Counted from the first letter of the stretch, positions 23,086 through 35,241 are shown. The stretch: DNA of 64,000 nucleotides from Lyophyllum atratum (GCA_014905825.1 JACGCN010000045.1:248001-312000); one strand, 5' to 3'. Program-made: numbers and translations. The notes: generated by a model not told the origin, from the sequence alone.

Positions 23086-25130
23086 AGCCAAAGTCGGACC
23101 TGAGGTGGGTGACGATTTGAAGGACTTGCTGGGCGACGAATTCCATTTTATATGACGTGGATGGAAAATATCCGGCGACGCTATAGCTCTAGGATCCGAG
23201 ACCAGCAGTTCATTTGAACCGCAAACGAAGTGCCAAGGAAAGGGAGACCTGCATCGTCAAGGCCAACTGCCAGATTCTCGACGGCCGAACATATTGGTCT
23301 TCAGTTGCAGGAGGTCAGGCGACTGATACGATGTTGTTAGATGTGTCCGAAAACCGTCCGCCGGAAGCTGGCTATTTTTACGGAGCCCATGGGTAAAGTG
23401 TGGCTGCGGCACGATTTCGGTATCATTTTGGTGTCTTCTCAACCAGAAGACCGTGACGTCGGTATAGACAAGACGTCAGGAACTTGAATGCAGTTAAAAG
23501 TTCATCAGAAAGCCAGGACTGAAAACTGGCCACTAAATCCTTCCAGTATAGTTGAATATACATGCATTGGCGCAGATGGCGGGCGAAAAACAACACACGG
23601 AGACCTTCTCAGCTGGTGGGTATAAAGAAACTGTGATGGGTTCGAAGACAGTCAAACGAATTTCAATTTCAGCACATCTTTGCTGATGTTTGGCAACACC
23701 ATTTGATGCACTCAAGTTGAAGCGCGGACCGTCATTCCAACTTCTTCCACCATTACCACGCAAGGATATCTCTCACTAGCCAACGATATCGATGCGACAC
23801 CCAGCCTATGTCCCTGAAATTTAAATAACCCCTTAAAATTTATCTGGTCAGCTTTGTGGAGCGTCGCTACTGTGTGGATGAACCGCACACTAGGCCCTGG
23901 CAGTCGAAGAGGTAGAGCTTGACTACGAAATCGGAGCAACACTTGTAGACTTTTACCGACAATCCCTCAACGGTAAAACAGATCTTTTGTAACTCCCTAA
24001 GATCTAACGTATCAAGTGAAGTAGGTTCACGAGGCAATTATCCATCGACTTCTTGAAACTTTCATATGTGGTCTTGGGACCTTCATCTGATCGACAAGTC
24101 AATCATCCGAAGCGCGATGTCCTTGACATGCCATCCATGGAAGAACGCAAACTCTTGAACAGGGCCTTAGGGCCCGTCGGTTGTCCGCGATACTCTATTG
24201 TGCGAGGCGACCAGCTGACTCGTGACATACCTTCTCCGCGTCTTGAGTCTCCATGTACCGCGGTTAACGCAGAGAGGCAGCAAAGTAGACGACCCGGAGT
24301 GGCAGACCACTCGATTGCGAAGCTTGAATCTGACAGCAAAAGGCACTACCCTCCCTTACGGTCTTCCGGTATTTCAAGCGATTATTTTCCACCATCGCTT
24401 TGATCCAGAGAAGCGCAGGAAGAGTGACGTGAAACGCCTCTACTACGGAATTTAATGGGTGGCAGATGATATGCTCGTGTTAGACGGTTGATAGGTTTAT
24501 CCATCCGCAATGGAGATTCACGAAGCAATCTAAGTGGGAAAAGCACTGGACGCGTCTTTGCGCATCCCGAGTCAAGTTAACCCGAGGCGTGTACATATAT
24601 GTCAAGAACAACGCAAAGCTGGAATGTAAGCCCTTCCTCGGCCGTTCAGTAAGTCGCTAATAAACTCGTGGCCCGGCATCGAAGGATACCCGAAATTTGC
24701 CTTGACAGGAAAGGAAACAAATGCAGAGAGGCGCGAGCTTCGTATAAAAATTCAACGTTTTTTCAACGCCAAGCAACCCTGCGCATATTTCGTCTCTTTT
24801 TCAAGCCACCAACCAAAGATCCGGAAGTCGCGGCCCGCCGGACCATTTAAGGACCCCCGGACGATTCAGGCCCATTCACCTGATCACGATGATACCACCC
24901 GACTTTGGCAGAGGTTGTGAGCGCAGAAAATTTGGTCATTGGTACCCTGACTACAATGAGAGAAACATGAATGTGTCTATCGAGCAGGAGTGGTACTTGT
25001 CTTGTATGAGTCTTAAGAATGCCCTGGCAACTTGAATAATAAAAAGCGAGGACGATGGAAGTACAGATATAAAGCACAGGAAAGTATTTAGAAAACTCGC
25101 TCTATCTACCAGTCCGCACGTCTTCTGGGA
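23086..25130. other. Two-kb upstream region of copy 1 cellobiohydrolase
   Basis: No gene seen in 2 kb. On the minus strand a TATAAAA box is at 23152-23146, 61 bp before the start codon, preceded by GCCGGATATTTTCC (23176-23163), which also occurs in the promoter of the second copy. Confidence 0.55.
23146..23176 (-). promoter_or_regulatory. Core promoter of GH7 copy 1
   Basis: TATAAAA at 23152-23146 and the 14 bp element GCCGGATATTTTCC at 23176-23163, about 10 bp upstream of it. The same pair in the same order and similar spacing stands before GH7 copy 2, so it is either a conserved control element or duplicated promoter DNA. Confidence 0.6.
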
Positions 25131-26787
25131 TCAGAGGCACTGACTGTAGTAGGGGTTCAGAACCTGGCAAGTTGTTCCGCTGGCGCAGACAGTGGGTCCG
25201 GTGTATCCCTGACCACCACTGCGAAGTAAATGAGCACCGAAAGCGTAACGCGGGAAGTATCAGATCGAGAAAACTCACCATTGGCCGTACTTAACCTGGG
25301 TGGCACCAGAGGGTGGTGCAGTCGTCGTACCGGAGCCGCCGCTGGTGGTGGTTCCGGAAGCGGTTCCAGTGTACGTCGAGCCGATATCACCGAACCTGAT
25401 GTTGGAGTAGGTGACGGAGGAGTTGGGGACGGAGTTCTCGACGTCAGTGGGAACACCGGAAGTGGTAGCGCAGGTACCACGCTTGATACCGGGCTTGCTG
25501 GGGTCAGCAGTGGTGGGGTAGGTGCTGTCGAGCCAGAGCATGTTGGCTGCATGGTCGTCCCAGATACTCATGACCAGGACCATGCCGTTACCAGCAGCCT
25601 TGCTCATGTTCCCCAAACCACCCTTGCTGCCGAAGCTGTCGGTGTCGCCAAAGGTGGTCTTCTGCGCACTGCAGAAGGCGGTGGTGATGGAGTCATAGGC
25701 GGTCATTCCGGGGATGTTGACCTTGGAGTTCTGGATGACCTTGCCGTTCTGGACGTACAAGCGGCGGATTTCGCTGAGAGTGCCCGTAGCGGTGCCGGTG
25801 TTGGTGATGAACTGAGTGACGACAGTGAATTTGGAGGAGGTATCGACGGTCATGCCCTTGCCGTAGAAGGACGTGTCACCCATGCGGTAGGAGTTGAAAT
25901 CGCAACCGTCGGGGTCGCAAATGGATCCGTATCTGTTGGTGGGGCCACCGCACGCTGTGCCGGTGCAGCGCTGGAGACCAGACGCTGTGCAGGGATGGGG
26001 AGTGTACGCGGCGGCGTTGTTGTTGGCTTCCCAAACGTCCATTTCGTTGCAGCAGGCGCCGAAATTGCCAGTGCCAGCATTGACGTCGTTGGGCGAGGGT
26101 GTCCATCCAGCAGAGTTGGACTAAGACGAAGTATGTGAGCGCGGCAAGATATTAGGGTAAAATCAGACTCGCCTCTCCGGATATGAATTTGATGTCTCGC
26201 GGGCATTGCGAATCGCAGTAGCCAGTTCCGTACTTGGCACCAGCCTTGTTGGTGGGGAACTTGGCCATGCCACCATCGGCATCCATCTCCGAGAAGTAAA
26301 GCGCGCCGTTGAGACCGCAACCAAGGTTGGAAACATCGACGTCGAAAGTGAACTCCTGATTCAAAAGCTTGAACATTTGGTACTGGGTGTCGCTGGCCAT
26401 GAGGTAAACACGCGAACCGATGTTCTTCTGGGCGCTCGCCGTGACGAACTTGAGAGTCAGAGCATTGCCGCTGGCGCTGATACCGTAAGTGCCTGTGTAA
26501 TCAGCACCGTCCAAAGCGCAGTTAGCGGCGCAGGTCTTGGTGTCTGGGCAGAGGGTGGTGTCCCAAGTGTTGCCGGTGTAGCAGTTGGTCGTGCCGCCGT
26601 TGTTGTGAACCCAACGCCAGTTGGCATCAAGGACGACGGAGCCGGAAGCCTGAGTGACGCAACCACCACCAGTCGTGCACTTCTGCCAGGACATCTTGGG
26701 GTGAGTTTCGGCCGTGTTTGTGCCTACCTGCTGGGCGCAAACAATAGCGAGGAAGGAGAGAGATATGAGGGCGAGCTTGGGAAACAT
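25131..26787 (-). CDS. cbhI: GH7 cellobiohydrolase with C-terminal CBM1 (copy 2)
   Basis: Paralogue of copy 1 with the same activity. Exons 26787-26173, 26120-25279 and 25218-25131 give 514 residues. Signal peptide [18 protein letters not shown], then [14 protein letters not shown]. Catalytic [10 protein letters not shown], full GH7 core, then a normal flexible linker rich in Gly/Thr/Ser ([20 protein letters not shown]) and CBM1 [20 protein letters not shown] ending YSQCL. The first intron begins with GC instead of GT (GAG|GCGAGT, donor at 26172-26171); copy 1 has GT at the same place. Reading through instead would run into a stop soon after. The two genes lie head to tail, 2 kb apart, so they arose by tandem duplication. 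Confidence 0.96.
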
Positions 26788-26868
26788 GGCGAAGTTCGGG
26801 TAAGCCGGTGTAGTGAAACCAATGTGGTTGTACTTGGACGAACTGATGATATCGAGACTGCGACGTAC

Positions 26869-26900
26869 TTTTATACGAAGTGTACCGGAAAATATCCGGC
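26869..26900 (-). promoter_or_regulatory. Core promoter of GH7 copy 2
   Basis: TATAAAA at 26875-26869, 82 bp before the start codon, with GCCGGATATTTTCC at 26900-26887 just upstream, identical to the element before copy 1. Confidence 0.6.
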
Positions 26901-28805
26901 ATCGTTACTGAAGCGACCAGGGTGAGGTCAGCTCCATGTTGGATGTGTGTTGGATGTGATGCTATTCATGGATAGCTATGAGGTAGCGTGCACGGTGCTG
27001 GCAGTCAGGAGGCCAATCAAGCACATTAAAGACCGAAAACTGTCCGCTCGACTGCTCTATTTTTGTTTTCTCCAGATCTGGAGACTTTTTTCCGAGCGCA
27101 AAGTACAGCTCTCATGCGTGAAGCTATAACATAGCATGGCGGGAGGATTTCGGACGTCCTTGAGTGCCCTATTCGTGAGCCGCATATCGTAATGATCCTC
27201 ATTCCTACGGTCCTTCAGAACTAAGTGCAGCGAAGTGCTGGAGATTGATGTCGAACATTTGACGCGTACTGTTCCAGGTCGAGTGGTGGTCCGTTAGGGT
27301 TGAGAGCAGTCGTCGTTGGATATATCATCCCATATAGATACGCTGATGATGGTTTGCATATCCCTGGTAGGAATTTAGGTTGAGTTTAGGGCAAACACTG
27401 TAGGCAAAGAGGCATGGTCGCCAATCAACAGGTTAAAAATAGAACAGGTAGATGCTTAAAGCTACGCGCACAGACCACTGGCGTGAACGTCATAGATCAG
27501 AAATTTCCTTTCCAACAGCGGGTTGTCTTGATTCTTCATGAGGCTCATGAAGTAGCTCTTCCTTCAAGCTCAGCCGTCCGTCTGAACTGCAGTTTGAAGG
27601 TAAGTTGACACCGGAACTTGAGACAAAAGCCGTCACTTCACTTTCCATGTGTGGCCTTCGTGAAAACTGCGTATTCTTATCGCATGTGGTCGAATTCTCT
27701 CAAAGAAATTTCCCGATGCATGCATGTGGTTGATTATGATCAGTCTTATCGATATGCAAATTCGCAGTCAATATCCTCCTGCGGATCTAGAGCCTTGAGT
27801 GCCGATTATTTACTATACCTTCTGCTATCCTCAACAGCTCGCGTTCTGTAGCTACTGGGTTGTAGAACGTCAAGTCTCTGATACACCAGCCCACCTCGAT
27901 ACAAGCTCTACAGCAGGCCAAATCCGACATCACCGACATACGATATCATATGTTCTGGTGTGCTATTCACAGAACAAGAGCTTCAAGATCAAATGTTGCA
28001 GGTGGTCGTATACTCGGATAAATAGGTCACTAGATGTAAGTTCCGTTTCCTTAATAACTTTTACAGATCACCACTCCTCGTTGTAGCAGCGAAGACTTCT
28101 TCCTCTCATCTTGTAACAGCGAAGACTTCTTCCTCTCATCGTTGAGGTCGTATTTTGGCTTGTCTGTACCTTGACCTGGGCCGCCGCCGTGTGATAAGAG
28201 ACGCCAGGTGAACAGCCCAACACGGACAGTAAGTTCGGGCGGCACGTTATCGGGAATACAGCCCTTCGATCCTACGTCGCACGAATGTGCCGTGGATATT
28301 AGAAAGTAACCAGGCTTCCCTGGGCTGTTGGCACCATGGGATATAACTGACTGATAAAGCCATCAAAATATACAAGGGCCTTACGTCTACAGAACTGGAC
28401 CAGCCGATGCCCATCGACTTCGTACGCATCCTTGGACATGACTTTGATTGATATGGATGAGACTTAATGATGGTGCAAGGCGAGAACAACAAGCCAAAGG
28501 ATCACATCTGTGAATCTATAGACTATATCTCCAATCCCTTGTACGCAAGCCTGCGAGCTAGGGTACGAAAGCAACATCATTCGAGTACAGAGTCCATTGT
28601 CCACCAAGATACGAACTAATTCAAAGAAAAGAAAAGACAGGATGAGATGTGTATGCCATGGATGATGTGGATGATGGATAACCGCAATGATGTGACGTGA
28701 AGGGGTTCGTGAATCAGAGATCCAAAAGATAAGTACCAGAGAAGAGCACATGGGAGATAGTGAATAAGTTACAATATGTCCTAGGAGAGCAATAGCGCAA
28801 CAAGA
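26901..28805. other. Intergenic, no gene recognised
   Basis: About 1.9 kb between the second cellobiohydrolase promoter and the membrane-protein gene. Only short frames. A 31 bp tandem duplication is found at 28081-28141. Confidence 0.4.
28081..28141. repeat. 31 bp tandem duplication
   Basis: TTGTA(G/A)CAGCGAAGACTTCTT followed by CCTCTCATC is present twice in succession. Confidence 0.85.
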
Positions 28806-29461
28806 TCAATTCTTGACATGGGGCAGATATCCACTGCAGTCGTAGCCGTATGCAGGCGGGGGAGGGTTGATGTCGATGTCATAGTGATGGTCATAGCCAT
28901 AGCGAAGATCCCGCGAAGCCTTCGCCTCATGCTCCTTACGAACTCTTGGGGGTAGCAGTCCCGTCGAGGAGGAAGGCGAAGGCAGGATATCGATCTCTGA
29001 GACTCCCGAAGGCGTGAAGGGTCTTCGTGTATCACCGAACTGCCAGGCGCCGTCAGGACGCCGCATCGCAATACGCATGTCAGCACCAGGGGTGTGTTCT
29101 GCGAAGACAATAGAATTGTAGAGTCAGTATACACGGTAATGGAAGGAACTTTGTGTGTCGTACTGAAGCGTGGAGTTTCTCCGCCTGGTGAACCAAATGG
29201 TGTGATACGTGCCGCAGGATGGGACTGATCAAGAGTCCTTCCTAGCGCAGGGGATGCAAATGCTTCTGTGCCATCCCCGTCGTTCGACGACCGTCGACGT
29301 TTCATCCTTAACGTCGCGTAGATGACACCCGCTATTAGGAGCACTCCGACGACGCCAAGCACTATCCCAACAACATTGACTCGTGTATCGGTTTGTGGAA
29401 CGGCCTGGCTAGATGAGGTCTGCGAGGGTAATGGGCTCCCTGAGGAGGCGTAGACGGACAT
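28806..29461 (-). CDS. Single-pass membrane protein, Mid2/syndecan-like layout, 3' part
   Basis: Minus strand. The sequence has a Ser/Thr-rich outer segment (SGSPLPSQTSSSQAVPQTD), one membrane span VVGIVLGVVGVLLIAGVIYA followed by the stop-transfer RMKRRRSS, and a cytoplasmic tail that ends PPPPAYGYDCSGYLPHVKN at 28806. This is the common plan of Agaricomycete single-pass surface proteins. The tail needs a frame change: an intron from a GTACGA donor near 29157 to TTCGCAG near 29105 fits the phase and gives ETPRFKHTPGADMRIAMRRP, but the donor is weak. The 5' end is open: the frame continues upstream of Met 29461 (TPAADPIISAIFTESEN), so exons with the signal peptide and outer domain probably lie between 29461 and 30000. 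Confidence 0.55.
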
Positions 29462-30120
29462 ATTCTCAGATTCAGTAAATATAGCTGATATGATTGGATC
29501 AGCTGCTGGAGTTCCTTCACGAAAAGACCACTCACCGAACGGGACAGATGATTTCTACCTACAATAATTTTGCCTTCGCGAGACGTGGTCGCCCTCCACT
29601 CCTTGAACGAAAAGAGTGGCGTTCAATAAAAGGAAGATGGTGGTCAAGAAGAGATAGGTATCAGCCTTCAGACAGCGGGAATCGAAGGAGAGCCTTCAGC
29701 AGAAGCCCCAGCCATGGACGCACCACAAGATACACCTGATTTGGGAGAATTTGATGAGAACTGTCATATGTTAGGAAATTATTTGGACAGACATGACTTA
29801 CGTGACGTGAAGGAGACAGATTGCTGTTCTAAAGCGGAGAGCCGCGCTCCACACTCCGTTGTTTACCAGCGAGTCCTCAGAGGCGAGTCAATAATTTGGG
29901 AGGGTCAGAGACAGGCCAGAGAGGTTTGGCAGTTCATCTTCAACGTTCAACTTGCATCCCTGAGCTAAATTGATCGCTTGGCGATCACGAATCCACGTGG
30001 AGTGAAGAACAACAATTCGGAAGCAATTCCGATTGAAATTTGACCCGAACTCCCATCTACCAAACCATACTCTATGCCATACACCTATTGCTGAACCATT
30101 TGATATACACTTGGGGGCTT
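29462..30120. other. Probable 5' exons of the membrane protein and divergent promoter
   Basis: No exon could be fixed. Part of the sequence is coding-like on the minus strand just above 29461. The right half should hold the promoter of the PrpF-family gene. Confidence 0.35.
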
Positions 30121-31389
30121 ATGAACGTACTGGGGGCGCTGAGGTTGATTCGAAGATCTTCTGGACCAACAACCTGTCATCTACCAACTCTAACACCCCG
30201 TCGCATCGTGGGCCTTAGATTCAGGTCGATGTTGAATGATACCCCAAATCCTATTCCTGCATCCTTCTTACGCGGTGGCACGTCCAAAGGAATTTTTCTG
30301 AATCGCTCTACACTTCCAGCAGACCGTTCACAATGGGACCGGATTTTTTTGGGTATCATGGGCTCTCCCGACCCTGAGCACGGAAGACAGTTGAACGGTA
30401 TGGGAGGAGGAGTCTCAAGCCTTTCCAAAATCTGCGTCGTGGGGTCGCCCTCGCCCTTGCAAATGGAACAGGGAATAGATGTCGAGTATACCTTTGTGCA
30501 GGTTGGGATCCGCGACAGCAGCATCGACTATTCGGGGAATTGCGGAAATCTGTCGAGCATGATTGGCGTATTCGCTGTCGACGAAGGCATCTGCATCCCT
30601 CACTCATCGGGAACGCATGCCACTGTCCGTTCCTTCAATACCAATACCCAGAAAATAATCGACACCACCTTCCCCATCTCGACGGCTGGTCCGGCAACCC
30701 CGTTGCTTTCGAATCCAGAGACCACCATCGCGGGTGTCCCGGGGAAAGCGTCCACCATCGTACTTGACTTTGTCAACCCAGCCGGGGCTCGAACAGGAAA
30801 GCTCCTCCCCACCGGTTCACCGCAGGATAATCTGGCGGTCCCGCCATCTCAGAGTAGCGATGAAAGGACCGTCAGATGCTCGTGCGTGGACGCAACCAAT
30901 CCCACCGTCTTCGTCAGCCACGCCGACCTCTCCGAGTTCCTTCCCATCGATGCCTACATAAAGGGAAACTCACCTGCAGTCGACGAAACATTGGAGCGAA
31001 TCCGACAAGTCGCAGCAAGTGAAATGGGACTCGACCCAGCTGCCAAGGCTCAGCCCAAGATAGCTATTCTTCGAGCGCCGCACACAGACGAGGATCGCGT
31101 GCAGGGTGTAGACATCGTGATCCACGCACTCTCGATGGGAGTATTGCACAAGGCCGTTCCAATGACTGTTGGGTTGTGTACTGGCGTTGCATCGAACATC
31201 GAGAACACCTTGGCATGGGACATCGTCCAGGAGTCGCGCGCAGGCGATCAGAACAAGGACATGGTGAGGATTCGGCACCCTAGCGGCATCGTCGATGTAG
31301 GGGCGCAGTTTGCAGAAGATGGAGCGGTGAAGAGCGCAAAAGTCGTGCGCACTGGGCGGCGGTTGATGAAAGGCATGGTGTGGTGGTGA
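30121..31389 (+). CDS. PrpF-family (DUF453) isomerase, probably mitochondrial
   Basis: Intronless, 422 residues from ATG 30121. The family includes 2-methylaconitate cis-trans isomerase (PrpF), 4-oxalomesaconate tautomerase (GalD/LigU) and the aconitate-delta-isomerase Adi1 of smut fungi. Signatures seen: PASFLRGGTSKGIF with the conserved Lys near the start of the domain, LNGMGGGVSSLSKICVV, and IDYSGNCGNLSSMIGVFA with the catalytic-type Cys; the second half repeats the fold (VPMTVGLCTGVAS). The first 37 residues (MNVLGALRLIRRSSGPTTCH...) have many Arg/Ser/Thr and no acidic residue, which suits a mitochondrial presequence. The open frame extends upstream only through a TTG codon, and a shorter start at 30229 (MLNDTPNP) is possible. 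Which of the three substrates is used cannot be told from sequence. The first gene of the 30-37 kb metabolic block. Confidence 0.88.
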   Translation: MNVLGALRLIRRSSGPTTCHLPTLTPRRIVGLRFRSMLNDTPNPIPASFLRGGTSKGIFLNRSTLPADRSQWDRIFLGIMGSPDPEHGRQLNGMGGGVSSLSKICVVGSPSPLQMEQGIDVEYTFVQVGIRDSSIDYSGNCGNLSSMIGVFAVDEGICIPHSSGTHATVRSFNTNTQKIIDTTFPISTAGPATPLLSNPETTIAGVPGKASTIVLDFVNPAGARTGKLLPTGSPQDNLAVPPSQSSDERTVRCSCVDATNPTVFVSHADLSEFLPIDAYIKGNSPAVDETLERIRQVAASEMGLDPAAKAQPKIAILRAPHTDEDRVQGVDIVIHALSMGVLHKAVPMTVGLCTGVASNIENTLAWDIVQESRAGDQNKDMVRIRHPSGIVDVGAQFAEDGAVKSAKVVRTGRRLMKGMVWW

Positions 31390-32368
31390 AACGAGTATGC
31401 GAACAAATGATATCGCAAGCCACGCACCTTTTAAAGGTTCGCTTCAAGCGCCTGTCCAATTATCCTTGCTCAATTCTCTTCGTGTTATATAGACCCGCCC
31501 GCATATGTCCGCGTTCTTACTCACCAAGATGGTTTATGAGCCCCACAATTATCCGCGCGGCTCTTGGATGATAAGACGCCATTAGATACACCGCAACACT
31601 CTACGTCTTATCAATCCATGCCAACATTTCTTTCGATGGCATGATCGATAATGCCTCCTATTTGCCCTTATGGACCGCTCTGATCAATCCTCCGAGCCCT
31701 GCCACCAAAACCTTCGTGTGCCACGCGAAGTCTTGCCTTCATTTCCTCTGACTGGGCTCAACAAGCCTTCTTGACGCTCACTCTGTCCTATCATGTCCCG
31801 GCGAAACCGATACGAGTACCTCCTCGTGGCACTTAAAACCGAGAGGCGGGAGCTATGATCGTCGATTCCCCAGGATATACACTCGTCACTCATCAAACGC
31901 AACAACATTGAACCCTCCAAGCGTGTCTTCACCGCGGTTAGAAACCCTTGGAATCGAAGGATGGCGAGGAGAATAGTCGGAGTTGTAACATAAGTTAGGC
32001 ACAACGAGCTTCGTCTACACCGAATCTCCGTGATGCCCTTCTTCTCATGGCCTTCCGCTTGGGTTCCACTCCAGGTCGAGAAGGGTGTCTATGATCACGT
32101 GACGTCAGGCGAATCCTCGGGGGAAACATGTGCTAACACTGCTATGGAACACCACAGTCGAATGCTTCGCAATAATGGACGAGTGCGCACCGCGACACTC
32201 CCAGTGTGAAGCAACCGCCTCTCCTGGATGGCGGGCATTGCCTACGTCCCTGACTATTTACACATAGGAGGCTCATGTCGCGCGTGTGCGGCGAATCATC
32301 GGGGCTCCAAACTTGTTAAAAGCCGGTTAATCGATCACCAGGTCCTTGAAGGCGTACCATAACGTATC
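31390..32368. other. Intergenic
   Basis: About 980 bp, no gene recognised. A 106-codon minus frame (31684-32004) has no family features. Confidence 0.4.
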
Positions 32369-33544
32369 ATGGTCCATCTTATCCTCACAGCCTCGTACAC
32401 CAACGAGGTTTACACGCTCGCTTTCGATCCTGAAACCTCGAGTATATCCATAGCTTCGAGTTTAACCATCGGACACCATCCTTCATGGATCACGTTCTAT
32501 CCCGGTAACGAGTCTCTCGTCTTTACTGGTCTTGAACAAGCAGATGGAAAGGCGGTTGCGCTGGAGTTCGATGACGAGGGGAAGGGAGAAGTGGTAGCTG
32601 AAGCGCCTAGTGGAGGCGCCGATCCCTGCTCGCTAGTTGCTACGAAGAACGAATTAGTCATCGCGAATGTATGTCCAATCAAGACCCCTGTCTCAATATC
32701 GGGATACGCGTATAAACTTCCTTTTTGCTCTACAGTACTCCTCTGGCGTTGTGTCCACGTTCCCTATCTCTCCCAATGCACCGTACTTCATGGCGTCATC
32801 GCCCACCACGCTTCAGCTCAAGGGCTCCGGTCCGAACACCTCGAGGCAAGAAGGATCGCATCCTCACCAAGTTATCATCCATGAAGAATATGGCGAGCTT
32901 TTGGTGCCAGACTTGGGTGCCGATGTGGTCCGAAGATTCAAGCTGGGTGACGACGGATCGTTGTGCTATCGAGGTCATATTCAGTATACGTTAGGTGCGG
33001 GGCCTCGCCACGTTGCTTTCCATGGTACGTCCGCGACTCTTTGTTCTATCGAGCTACGCTGACATTGACAATAGATGGGTACCTTTACACCCTCCTTGAA
33101 CTGAACAGCACACTCGCGAAACACCGTTTCCCGCCGCTTCCACACCTTCCAACCTTTGTCAAATCAACAAACACGATGTCGAACCCTCCGCCTGAGCTGA
33201 AAGACATGCTCGCCGCTGAAATCCTTATCCCAACGCCCAACTCCACGTACCCCATTCCATACCTCTACCTCTCAAATCGCAACGATCCTTCGCCTGAAGG
33301 CGATATCATTTCAATCTTTGCCATTTCCGGCTCCGATTGGCTCGAGCAAGTATCGGAGGTCAGGTCGGGCCTGAAGCATCTTCGCGGAATGGCCTTTGGC
33401 GGACCAGACGACAAATGGCTAGTTGCTGGGGGCGTCAACGGCGGCGGCGTGAAGGTGTTCGAGCGCGTCAATGGCGGGAGAAATCTCAAGATCGTTGCGG
33501 AGAACCAAAGTATCGAGGCCCCGACTGGTTTCCTGTGGAAGTGA
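32369..33544 (+). CDS. Lactonase, seven-bladed beta-propeller (copy 1)
   Basis: Exons 32369-32668, 32736-33024 and 33075-33544 give 352 residues with clean GT-AG borders. The family (PF10282-type) includes 6-phosphogluconolactonases and the fungal 3-carboxy-cis,cis-muconate lactonizing enzyme. Blade-like repeats are visible: VHLILTASYTNEVYTLAFD, GHHPSWITFYPGNESLVFTG, PHQVIIHEEYGELLVPDLGA, GAGPRHVAFH, YLYLSNRNDPSPEGDIISIF, and LRGMAFGGPDDKWLVAGG. The motifs S-x-T-x-E-(V/I)-Y-T, HPxW, HPHQ, GPRH and SNRN are the family anchors. No signal peptide, so probably cytosolic. The next gene is a tandem paralogue with the same intron positions. Confidence 0.87.
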
Positions 33545-33710
33545 GGCGGGGGCGCGGGGGAGGATGGTCGTCATGAATACCCAGATCGGAAGAATCTTAT
33601 CGCTTGTATGTATATCAAATTTGCACGGTCCGATGAGCCGAACTGCCTCGAACTGCTTTCTTAATTCATCGTCTCACCTGTCCTTCCGTCCTGTCGTCTG
33701 GACTTTTGTG

Positions 33711-34908
33711 ATGCATCGTATCCTGGTTGGGTCTCATACGAACGAGATCTACACCTTGGATTTTTCGCCGCACGACACTGTATCGGAATCGTCGTTCATC
33801 ACTGTATCATCCTCCATCGCAGCTGGCTACCACCCTTCATGGATCACTCCTCACCCAGACGACAGGTCACTGATATTCTCGTTGCTGCAACAAGAAGAAG
33901 GAAGAGTAGTGGCAGTCAAATATAACGAAAACGGCGAAGGGGAAGTCGTCGGAACAGCCTTAAGTGGTGGCGCATCCCCGCCGTCCATTCTTGCCAGCAC
34001 GAGAGAACTCTTCGTCGCTCATGTTTGTTATACAAGATAATTTTGCTACAGACATTATACCAGTCCCTAACGCGGATCACAGAACCCCTCTGGTACCGTC
34101 TCCACAATACCAATTTCATCTCAGCCTCCATATATATTGGCCTCCGAGCCTTCGAGCATCGTGAAATTGGAAGGCCACGGACCGAATCTCACAAGGCAGG
34201 AATGCGCCCACCCCCATCAGGTGGTACTTCATCCAGAACGACAAGAATTACTTGTGCCCGATCTTGGATCCGACAAGGTTTGGAGGTTTTTAAAAGATCT
34301 CCAGGGCGTGTGGAAGCCCATGGGACACGTACCATTTACCCCTGGCAGCGGTCCGCGGCACGTCGCTCTTTATCGTAAATCTTCGTACCGCCTGTCTTCT
34401 TGTTGGATCGCGCATACTCATTGGTTGATGATGATCAGGAGATATGCTTTACACGATCTGTGAACTGTCAAACACTGTCTGCGCACATGTATTGCCCGCT
34501 CTCCCCGAAGAACCCACACTTCTTGCGACTGCGCCGACGATGGAGCACCCCTTGCCCCTTCCCAATGATATGCTAGCCTCCGAGATCCTGATTCCACCTC
34601 CAAACATGATGTTTCCGACGCCCTCTCTCTACGTCTCGAACCGCAACGACCCATCCAGCGAAGGTGATACCATCGCCATCTTTGACATCACAGAGCCCAA
34701 GGACCTGCGACTCGTTGCAGAGGTGCGGACTGGTCTAAAGCATGTTAGAGCCATGGAATTCGGCGGTCCTGATGACTGTTGGTTGATCGTGGGTGGCATG
34801 ATAGAAGGCGGTGTCAAGATATTTGAGCGTGTGCAGGGTGGGAGGGGGCTGAAGCTCGTGGCGGAGAAGCAGGATGTCAAAACTCCCACTGGGTTCCTCT
34901 GGTTGTAA
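33711..34908 (+). CDS. Lactonase, seven-bladed beta-propeller (copy 2)
   Basis: Tandem paralogue 166 bp downstream of copy 1. Exons 33711-34022, 34083-34374 and 34439-34908 give 357 residues. Same anchors: MHRILVGSHTNEIYTLDFS, GYHPSWITPHPDD, SGTVSTIPISSQPPYILASE, AHPHQVVLHPERQELLVPDL, GSGPRHVALY, SLYVSNRNDPSSEGDTIAIF and VRAMEFGGPDDCWLIVGG. Introns fall at the same positions and phases as in copy 1, so the duplication was of a complete gene. By eye the proteins differ at roughly half of the positions, so the duplication is old and the substrate may have diverged. No broken residues noticed. Confidence 0.87.
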
Positions 34909-35241
34909 TTGTCTCCTGGACAGACTTCACAACGAATACGACTTGAAGGAAACCGAAATCCGTGCATCTGATACTAGATCTAGTCTCCACACCAGCCGTT
35001 ACGGTTTTATACTGTTGTGGTGTAATTGCTGTCTTGGCAGTAATTACCCCCCAAACACATTCCACAAACCAAACTTCCGATTTGCCTGATTTAAGATCGC
35101 GTTCTCCTCTCTGATTGTATGTTGCGAATTACGGACAAGACAACTGGGGTCGGGTCTACACTAGATCTACACGCGTCGTAAAATACAAATAAGCCATATA
35201 GTCAAGTACCTAAGAAGGTAGTAAGCTCGCTACATACACCG

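Noticed and set aside
23086..23091. Start of the first cellobiohydrolase two codons upstream
   Set aside because: The codon at 23091 is TTG; MFPKL at 23085 is an ATG and matches the start of the second copy.
30040..30120. Longer start for the PrpF-family gene at 30040
   Set aside because: The codon there is TTG; the first ATG in frame is 30121, which also gives a good mitochondrial leader.
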